Assembly: GCF_000169535.1 (NCBI RefSeq)
Contig: NZ_AAYN02000002.1
Location: 550,642-614,641, forward strand
Reading direction: 5' to 3'
DNA from: Ureaplasma urealyticum serovar 8 str. ATCC 27618
GTDB taxonomy: Bacteria > Bacillota_I > Bacilli_A > Mycoplasmatales > Mycoplasmoidaceae
Length of the DNA stretch: 64,000 nt
Shown piece by piece: positions 55,303 through 64,000 of the stretch. A program made the translations under genes and the position numbers. Position 1 is the first letter of the stretch; each line of letters opens with the position of its first letter. The notes beneath the pieces are model-generated. The model was not told where the DNA came from. It saw nothing but the letters and a program-made list of their open reading frames with translations, and made no database searches.

Positions 55303-58300
55303 TGAAAGTGAATAAAACAATTATGAAAAAAAGAGTTAATAAAATATATAAACACCATATGTTTATTTTGCTAGCTACTTTAAATTTAGTGTGAGCAGGC
55401 GTTATTACAGGAATTGTTTTAAGACTAAAAAGCAAAAATTACTCAAAACATACTATTTTAAAAGAATATTATTCATTTGATAAAAACGGTAATTTAATTC
55501 TTAAAGGTTATTTAAAACCACATGATAATACTAATTATGTTTTTGGAATTTTTAATGATGAAAGCAATCAAGAACATAAAATTCAAGCACTTGTTGATGA
55601 TAAAAAAGAATTTGAATTTAACACCAAATTATTACCACTAAACCATAGTTACAAACTTAAAAAAGTTATAAGTACTAATGACTATAACCATGTTTTATTA
55701 ACAAATGATGCTTTAGTTAGTCAACAAAAAATTTGTTTTAGTAAGCCAGTTGATGCAAAAGTTAACTTTATTAATAATAAAAAAGTTTATCAAGTTAAAC
55801 TAAACACGTTATTAAAAAACACTTTAATTCAATTAACACTAAAAGACTTAGAGCATAACGTATATAAAATTACAGCCAAATCAAATGATATGGGAGAAGT
55901 TAGTTTTGATGTTTCACAATTAAAAAATAATAATTTATATGAGGTAATTGCTTTACAAACACAAGACCAAACTAAAATCGTCAATGTTAATGAAATTGAA
56001 TACAACAATAAGATCATAAATAATTTAAATATTGATGAACTAAATACACCATACCAATATAGCAAAAATGGTGATCTTAACTTAATTGCTAAAATACCAG
56101 TACGCTATGCTAATGAACAAGTCTATGGTGTTTTTGAGGACCAAAATAAGCAAAAGCATTTAATTTCTGCCGTAAATAAAAATGATGGAACAATAATGTT
56201 TGATACTCAAGTTTTAACTAAAGATCCCAATAAAAAATATCATTTACAAAAAGTTGTTTTAGCAAAAAATCAAAATCAAATTTTAATACATAATTTTGAT
56301 TTAGTAAGTAATCAAAAACAAGATATCTTCTTAAAAGAATATAAAGTTATTAGTATTAGTGATCTAGAAAATGATGCTGATAAAACTAAAAGAGAAATCA
56401 ATTTAAAACTATCTAACATAAAAAACGACTGAGTTAATAAGCAAATTAAAGTTATTTATTCAAGTTCAGATGGTTCAGATGTTCAAACTCAACCTTTAGT
56501 TTTAGAAAAAAATCAAACAAACTATGTATTAAAACTAAATAATTTAAAAGCAAATCGTTTATATAAACTAAAGGCGGTTGAATTAATAAATAACAATAGC
56601 AAAACTAATTTACCATTAGATACTAACTTAACTAATAATTTTATGGTTGAAAGAACTAGTGCTGTATTAGCAACAAGTATTAGTGAAATAAGTAATCGTT
56701 TGGGAACTGCTTTAACAAATGCGCAAGTTAAAATCACTTTAAAAGATACAGATGATGTTTTATTAGCTAATCAAAAAGCGATTATTAACTATGATAATAA
56801 TCAAAAAAGTGAAGCAACTGTTATTGTTAACAATGGTGTTAAGTATCTAATAGCAACCTTAACTAAATTAACATTAAATACGCCTACAATAATTAAATCC
56901 ATTACATTTGAACAAAAACCAACATGTGCTATTGAAAATATTGGGTTAGATAAAACAAATAACATTATTTATAAAAATACACATGAAACAGCAATTCCTT
57001 TAGTAATTAATAATAATTTTGAAATTAATGGGCCATTAGCATCAAGTCATGAAAGTTTAAAAAGTATTAATGCATCTGATGCTAAAAAGGTAAATGCAAT
57101 TAATTTAACCCTTGACTTTAATACCAATGAACATATTTATAAAAATTTATTTTTTAAACTAAAATATGTCCCTATTGACAATCAAGGTAATGAAAATATT
57201 TATAACGCATCAGAAGCAATTTATAGTGATATTTTAAGTGCAACTAATATAGTTGCTAATAGAATCCAATTTAGTTTAGGTAATTTACAAACTAATCGTA
57301 AATATAAATTAAAAACAATTTATTATTTAACCTCAAAAACAGCACCTTTAGATGATCATAACGTTGTAATGATCAAACCAAATGTTAAATCCGAAATTAT
57401 TGTCGCCCCTAATGATAGTACGATTGTAAAATATGGTAATTGAGATCAAGATTCAATTACTAATGGATCAAAGGCCATTTTTAAAATTAATTGTAATGAT
57501 GGTGATATTTTAAGTGAGGATTTAAGTGCTACACTTGTTTATGAATCTAATGATCCTCATGATATACAATCATACACTACAAAACTAAAAAAAGTTAACA
57601 ATGATTGGGTGATTGATTTTAATTTAAACAATTTGAAACCACAAACCACTTACCATCTAAAATCAATAACAATAGCAAAACCAAATAAAGCATATACTAA
57701 TTTAAAAATTCAATCACTTCCACAAGTGGATATTAAAACGCAATTGCCTAATTTAATCTTGCATGATTTAAAAGCCACAAGTGCAGTTTTAAAATGGGAT
57801 TCTACTAACAATGGTAAAAACAATCACCAAACAATTCAAGCAACTTTTTCTCATGTAAGTGCTAATTATGATAACCTTAATGTTAAATTGGTTTATGAAT
57901 ATAATTATCGGGGTGATATCAAAACAGTTGAATCTGATTTAGTTACTCTTAAAAAAGACCAAAATATTTATCAAATAAATTTACCAATTAGCGTTCCTAA
58001 CCGAAAATATATTTTCAAAAAAATTCTAATTCAAGAACGCAATAATTTAAATAACTATGTGGATTTAAATAAAAAGATAAACTTAACAGATTCATTTGTA
58101 GTTAGCCCTGGAAAAACAACATTTGAATGAACACAACCAACTAGTGATCAAATTAGTCAAACAACCCTAAAATCATTAAAAATTAAAATTCTTTCAGAAG
58201 ATAAAACGCTTGATAATAATGTTAAGGTTATTGTGTGATTTAAATCCCATACAGATTCAAATGATGCACTTAAATGAACACGGGGAACTTGGGAGGTTAA

Positions 58301-59243
58301 TAGTGATGGATCAGAAGCGATTATTAATCAATTAAATAACTTAAGTGGATTTAAAGCAGGGACCCAATACTATCTTTATAAAATTGCATTTGTCGATAAT
58401 TTACAATATGGAAATGCGCAAGCAAATGATAATAAAGTAATTTATGAATGAAAAGCCAATGATACTAAAGAATATAAGTTTACAACCAAAAGTGCACCAA
58501 CAGTTTTAGAATCAATAAAATTTGATCATTGTGATGCTGATGGTGTAATTAATAGTGGAGACGAAGGTATTGCAGAATTTTCAATGACAACAAACAAAGT
58601 TAATGATGATTTTGCTAACCGAAAAGTTAAATTCATATATCATGACAATAACAATGTTGCTTATGAAACTGATGGTTTTCCGTTAAGCAGATCAGAAACA
58701 AGTCTTCATTTTTCTTTATGAAACATTCCTAACAATCGTGAATATACTTTTGATCATGCTGAAATTGAAACTAGTCCTAATAGCAATAAATATGAAATTT
58801 GACATTCTCAAAACAAGATAATATCTAAGTTCAAACTTAAACCAGCTCAAACTTCTGTAAAATATATTGATAAACAAGAAAGAAATAATAATAATGTAGA
58901 TTTTGAACTTCATTTAGGTTCAAGAGACTGTGCATTTGAAAATAAGCAAAAATATCGTGTTACACTAGTGTCAGTAGACGCACTCCAAACCGAAATTTCT
59001 AAGGAATTTTTACTTTCTGATGTTAAATCAGATTATAAAGATGGTAATATTGGAATATTAAAATGCCATTTTGATAACTTAACACCAAACACTGCATACA
59101 CATTAAAAGAAATTAAATTTCTTGCTAACTCAAATGAACAACAAAGTGCAAAACCACATAAGGTAATTAAACCTTTTAATGATGATAACAATATTATTAT
59201 CGATAAAAATTATTCTTGAAAATGAGTTATTTACGCTTCGTAA
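55302..59243 (+). CDS. DUF1410-type surface protein, about 1,313 residues
   Basis: The frame runs from an ATG at 55302 to TAA at 59241-59243. An in-frame ATG at 55323 is an alternative, and neither has a clear ribosome site. The anchor at about residues 20-40 reads TLNLVWAGVITGIVLRLK, the family signature. N-terminal repeats match giant repeats 1, 3, 4 and 5. DUF1410-like units follow that match the giant's 27.4-25.9 kb stretch in order (KYVPIDNQGNENIYNASEA; VKSEIIVAP; YEYNYRGDIK; SVPNRKYIFKKI). The last unit resembles the end of the gene before it. A tandem neighbour in the same direction follows the same plan, so these are probably co-varying surface proteins. Confidence 0.88.
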
Positions 59244-59269
59244 TCATTAATTTTTATTAATATAGTAAG

Positions 59270-59318
59270 ATATCAAAACTCCTCTAAAGAACTTTTTCTA
59301 GTAGAGGAGTTTTGATAT
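59270..59318. terminator. Bidirectional terminator between converging genes
   Basis: A 17-bp perfect stem: ATATCAAAACTCCTCTA (59270-59286) and TAGAGGAGTTTTGATAT (59302-59318), with a 15-base loop. It separates the surface-protein gene from the leftward lipoprotein gene. Confidence 0.93.
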
Positions 59319-59335
59319 TATTTAGCATTTTAATG

Positions 59336-61180
59336 CTATCGTTTTTTAATTTCTTCAATTAGTTTTGTTAATCTTTGAATATAAAGATTAAGAGTATAAG
59401 AAGAAACATTTTCATTACTTATTCCTTGTTCAACAAAACTAGTGAATTTTTCTAATCGTTGTAATTTTGTTTTATTATTTGCGTGCTCATCTTTTGTTTG
59501 AATAATTTTTTTGCTTTCATCAATTAATTCTTTAGCTTTGGGAATATAGAGTTTTTTATCAATGATAGTAAAAACTCTAACACTAAGATTTTCAAGTTCT
59601 TTGCTAAATTCTCTTTCTTGATTATTATTTAATTCTAAATAAGCGATTAATTCTTGTGGTTTTTGCAGCGAATCAGAAGCATATGTTAAATCAATTTTTT
59701 CAAGATTATTTACTGTTAATACTTCGTTTGGAGCAAGTTTTAAATTAATTTTAGTATTTAAAAATAAATCCTTTTCATAACTTTTTAAGACTTCTTGAAT
59801 GGTTTGAATTCGATTAGCTTTTTTTATTGGATCATTTTCATTATTTAATTCAATATTAAACTCTTTTAAATGTTTAATGAAGTCCTTAAATAAATAAGTT
59901 TGTTTAAAATTTGATAAAATGGTTTGTTTAATTTGAATCACAACTTCATTAATTTGTGAATTAGCTTTTTGAAATTTTTTAATTAATTCATCATTAAGAT
60001 TATAGATTGCATCAATTGATAAATTAGTAATGTTAAAATCAAATAAGTTAATGATTGATTTTAAACTTTTAATTTGGTGTTCTAAACCATTATATGTTGC
60101 TTGAGAATTGTTTTCATCTTTTTGCTTATTTTCTTGTTTTTCAATACTATAGTAAGGATTATAATCATCTGGTTGTAATGATTCAATAATACTGATTAAT
60201 TTGTTAACACTATTTTCACTTTCTAACGCAATCATTTTTAAACCTTCTAAGTAATTTTGAAGGTCAAATAAAAGTTGATTAGTTAAAGTTTTAATTTCTT
60301 TGATCTCTAATGTCTTTTTAGCATTTAATACATGATTTATATTCTTTATTAAAATTTGTCTTAAATTTGTTAACTTAGTTTGATCAAATCATAAAAAATG
60401 ATGATTTTGTTCATAAATAGTATTAATAACATTAACTATATCATCTAATTTTTTAATAAAAGGTAAAGCTTTTAGTTCTTTGTTAATTAAGTCATTAATA
60501 TCATTTAATTTAGTGTAAATTAATTTAAAATCTTCATATAGTTTTTTAAAATTAGCTTTTGTGTCATTATTAACTAATTTTTGAATATCATTTTCAAGCT
60601 CAACAATGTTTTTATTTAATCCAGATGTTTTAATTAGGCTTTTAATTTTATTAGCTAAATCTAAAATTGTTTTTTGAATTAAAGCTTTGGTGTCTAATCT
60701 TTTTTGATGAGCATCAGATTTTAGTTTATCAATTATTGTAGTATCAACACTTGCTTGATTAAGTAATTTTTCATATTGATTTAAAAAATCTTGTAATTGT
60801 TTTTTAGTGTTTTCTAATTCAACAACATCTATTAAATCACTCATGTTTTTGATTGAATCTAATTCATTTAAAACACTAACTTGTGTAATTAAATTTTTAA
60901 TTGTTTGTTGTTCTTGTTTTAATTTTTGCTCTGATAATTTATTAATGTTTTCTAAATTTGATTTAAGAGTTTGATTATATATTTTTTTAAAATCTTCATA
61001 AGAAGATTGATCAACAATTTCTTTTAATAAAACAGCTTTATTTAAACTTGATTGTAATTCTTCTTTAGCTTTTTGTTTTGTATCAACTTTTGCACAAGCT
61101 GTAATTATTGTTGCTAACAAAGGTATAGCACTAATCATACTTAGTTTCAATCAAATTGATTTGTATTTTTTGTGTTTCAT
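59336..61180 (-). CDS. Lipoprotein with long helical, coiled-coil-like body
   Basis: The 614-residue product has a basic start (MKHKKYK), a hydrophobic stretch, and a lipobox ending TAC with Cys29 as the predicted lipid-modified residue. The mature protein would therefore be anchored on the outside of the membrane. The rest is rich in Lys, Glu, Asn, Leu and Ile with heptad-like spacing and no catalytic motif, suggesting long alpha-helices. I cannot assign a function; surface antigen or adhesin roles are only typical possibilities. TGA tryptophans (residue 10 and midway) keep the frame open. It is downstream of the Res gene, after a terminator. Confidence 0.85.
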
Positions 61181-61284
61181 ATTTAAAACTCCAAGAATTA
61201 ATTATTCAATTACTAGCTTAACTTATTAGTTATTTAAGTATTATTCGAATTAAACGCTTAAATATTTTAACATTATTAAAATAA

Positions 61285-61316
61285 AAATCTACTCTAGTTT
61301 TATCCTAAAGTAGATT
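61285..61316 (-). terminator. Probable terminator after the Res gene
   Basis: AATCTACT and AGTAGATT form a stem, extended by TTTAG/CTAG-type pairs with one wobble, and a T-rich tail follows on the minus strand. It lies just beyond the stop at 61336. Confidence 0.65.
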
Positions 61317-61335
61317 GATCTAAAGTTAGATATTC

Positions 61336-63810
61336 TTAAAGTAAGAAATCTAATAAATGTTTAATGTCAATAATAAATTTTGCTTTATTCGCAACTAGTT
61401 GTTCTGGAGTTTTGTTAATACTTGTGTTTTTTAAAAGATCAAAATTAACTTTTTTATTTAAAACATCATTTGAACTAGCTCCATAAAAATAAAAATCTTT
61501 TTGATTTTTCATATTAATATAACAAACTAAAATCGTAATTTCTGCTTTGTCTAATTCATCTAATATTAAATTATCGTTATTGTTTTTATTTTCAATATAT
61601 CGTTGATATGATTCAATTAATAATTTTGTTTTTTCATAATCATAATCACTATATAAATTTTTTACTTCAATATATAAATAATGATCTTTTTGATCATGTG
61701 TTTTTATTTTTAAAATAAAATCAGGGTATGAATTACTTATTTGACCATCTTCATTAAAATATTGATATTTTAATCCATGAAAAACAGGATTTTTAGTCCA
61801 AAGTTCAACATTATTTTTAATTTTATCATTATCATTTGATAATGAAAGGAAACGATTTGCAAATTTAGATTCAGTTAAAGAATCAAAATAGTGATTTTGT
61901 TCTTTAAGATCTTTATATGCATACTTATCACAAACATTTAAATCTAACATGTTTTCACATTTTTTATATTTTTCAATGGGAATAAAAATTTCATTTTGAT
62001 TAGGTAAATTTTTATTATTTTGCAATTTAAAAAGTAATTCATGATTATCTTTTTTCATTTGTTCTAATGAATTTTTATATATTTTTTCAATTTGATCAAG
62101 ATATTCTTTAATGATAACATATCAATACATGTTGATTCTTATGTTTAATTTTCATCTTTTTTCTCACTCATTAAACTTCGTTTCAAGAAAATCAATAATT
62201 TTTTGAGGAAATAGATGTTTGTATTTTCTTAATTGTTCAATAATATAAAGTTCAAGTTCGATTGAATTTTTAATTTTAGTATAAACACGTGTTTTACCTT
62301 CAATTTTTGAAGTTTCGCCTTCTAAGTATTTATTTTTTTCATATTTCTCATAAATCTTATTAACATGGTATTCAAAATTACTAATTGAATCTTCAAACTC
62401 CTCTACTATTTCTTCTCTATAAGTTTCTCCATTTAAATAGTTATTAACTTTCTCTTGATTAATTTCGCCATAAAAAAATCTGTCATTTTTATATTTGTCT
62501 TTTAAAATCAAAGTTTGACGAATTTTATCTTCTGAAATAATATTAGAATAAATAAAATATTGATTTGATATGGAATTATAGCTAATTTCGTTTTTGTCAA
62601 AGCTAGGATTTGGAAAACGCTTAATTCTTCCAATTGTTTGTACTGATAAATTTTTTGAAGAAACGTTTCGCAATTGTACTAACATGCAAGCACGCGGAAT
62701 ATTTCAACCAGTTGCAGGACCAATTTTAAACAAAATTACATCCACATTTGAAGTCTTTTTAGAAATTTCTTTTAGAGAAATTTTATTATTTTTTTTATTA
62801 ATTAAAATATTAGTTTGAACCTCTTTATCATTAGAAAAGTATTTAACTCATGATAAATTATGTTTTTCCAAAATTTTAATAATTTTTTCAATTTTATCTA
62901 AAAATTCGCTTTTTTGTGGTTCTTTATTAGGTTCATTTTCAACTTGAATTAACATGGCTGGACGAATATTTTTTAACTCTTTTGCTTTTGGATATTGCTC
63001 TTTGATTTTTAAAAATTGCTCACAAGCAGTTGTTAATAATAGTTCATCATCAATGTTTTCTTCTTTTAGTTCTTTAATTTCTAGATTATAAACATGTTCA
63101 TCTTTTAACAATTTTGTATCATCATCCATTAAATCTTTTTCATCAATGAATACTAATTTATGAATTCCTTTAGGAGTTGCTGTCATTTTAATAATAAAAG
63201 ATGCTGCTTCTTGAATTTTATATTCAAATCGTGTTTCTTCTTTTTTAAAAGAATTTTTGTGTATTTTTTCATCAAAATCTTCAAATATTTTTGTTTTATT
63301 AACATTACCGCCATGATGAGCTTCATCACGGATATAAACTAATGTATATCCTTGTGATTTAATTTCATCTAAAAAAGCATCTAAAATTCCTTCTTCTGTA
63401 ATGATTCTTCCTTTACCAAATGAAGAAGACCCAAAAATAATTACTTTATTTTCTTCAGCTAAAATATTGTAAGAACTATCTTTTTTAGCACTTTTAGAAG
63501 ATGGTGATTCTTTAAGTTCGACATCAAATAAACCATTAATATAATATTTATACTCATTCATATTTTGTTCTAATTGAAATGGTAAATCAGCTGATGATAA
63601 AGTCGCAATTACAAAAATTAATTTTTGAGGACTACCATTAGCTTTGTTTGTCTTAATAATTTCATTAATAGTATTGGTAATAATAAAGGTTTTACCAGAT
63701 CCTGTTGGTGCTTGAAAATCAATAATTTCTTTTTTATTGTTATTCACGCTTTCTAAATAACAATTAACTAATTGACTAAAAGCTTTTTGTTGTGATTTGG
63801 TTAATTTCAT
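61336..63810 (-). CDS. res: Type III restriction enzyme, Res subunit
   Basis: Res couples ATP-driven translocation to cleavage of unmethylated DNA when complexed with the Mod methyltransferase. The 824-residue protein has superfamily 2 helicase motifs: APTGSGKT (about 34-41), DEAH (162-165), TATPKG, and QTIGRIKR (from about 391). Near the C-terminus a PD-(D/E)xK nuclease site is visible, with YPDF (Asp697) and EVK (715-717). TGA tryptophans would split it into three pieces under the standard code; I found no TAA/TAG across the joins. AAAGGA precedes the ATG. The end of the upstream gene is 5 bases away, as expected for mod-res. Confidence 0.88.
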
Positions 63811-63815
63811 AGATT

Positions 63816-64000
63816 TTATTCCTTTTTTTCAATTGGCTTTAGTGTACTTAAATTAATTAATAATTCGCGTTGCTTATTTTCAAATAAACTTGATTGACTT
63901 GTATTATTAAAATCAACTAGCATTTTAGTAAATGCTTCTTTAATTTCATTATTATCAATCTTGATTGGATTTGTATCAAAGTATTTTAGATCATAGACAT
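63816..64000 (-). CDS. C-terminal end of the gene upstream of res (possibly mod)
   Basis: Sixty codons plus a TAA stop (63816-63818) remain, ending NLSTLKPIEKKE. The fragment is too short to identify by sequence. Its position 5 bases before res suggests the Mod methyltransferase of a type III system, but this is inference from context only. Confidence 0.55.
   Translation of the reverse strand, partial: VYDLKYFDTNPIKIDNNEIKEAFTKMLVDFNNTSQSSLFENKQRELLINLSTLKPIEKKE

Noticed and set aside
63160-63342. Plus-strand 60-aa cysteine/phenylalanine-rich frame
   Set aside because: It lies opposite the Res helicase domain and is a shadow.

Overview
The window looks like a Mollicutes chromosome, most likely a Ureaplasma or a close relative. 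It is extremely AT-rich, and TGA is read as tryptophan in almost every gene: ParC, PheS, Res and the surface proteins all need it to stay open. The large repeat proteins resemble the DUF1410-type surface proteins of ureaplasmas. ParC carries Ser83, Ser84 and Glu87 at the positions numbered that way in ureaplasmas. The genus assignment is inference; the TGA=Trp code is seen directly.

Layout. (1) 1-6241, minus strand: a housekeeping block read leftwards (two unknown membrane proteins, fmt, obg, nadE, pheS, start of pheT). (2) 6363-12739, plus strand: copy A of a def-parE-parC-yqeH-nadD segment. Its def and parC are intact, parE and yqeH are broken, and nadD is cut after 17 codons. (3) 12740-13908: a decayed 3' end of a DUF1410-type gene, meeting the next gene at a shared terminator. 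(4) 13959-43268, minus strand: one uninterrupted reading frame of 9,769 codons plus stop. I read its whole length for in-frame TAA/TAG and found none. It encodes a roughly 1.1 MDa protein with an N-terminal membrane anchor, nine repeats of about 100 aa, and about 35 repeats of about 230 aa. (5) 43545-44038: a mtnN 3' remnant that closes copy A. (6) 44057-52267: copy B, fully intact (def, parE, parC, yqeH, nadD-yqeK fusion, mtnN), followed by a small conserved-looking gene. (7) 52939-59243: two smaller genes of the giant-protein family in tandem. (8) 59336-64000, minus strand: a lipoprotein, a type III restriction subunit (Res), and the end of the gene before it.

How it fits together. A def-to-mtnN segment was duplicated in tandem, and the giant surface-protein block replaced the nadD-mtnN middle of the first copy. 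The two copies share a near-identical tract that begins abruptly inside parE, which points to recent gene conversion. The direct repeats lie about 37.7 kb apart, so recombination between them could delete or amplify the giant gene. The three family members share an N-terminal anchor and repeat modules. Two have a 17-T run upstream of the start and the third a (TA)9 run, which suggests on/off switching of a modular surface-protein family.
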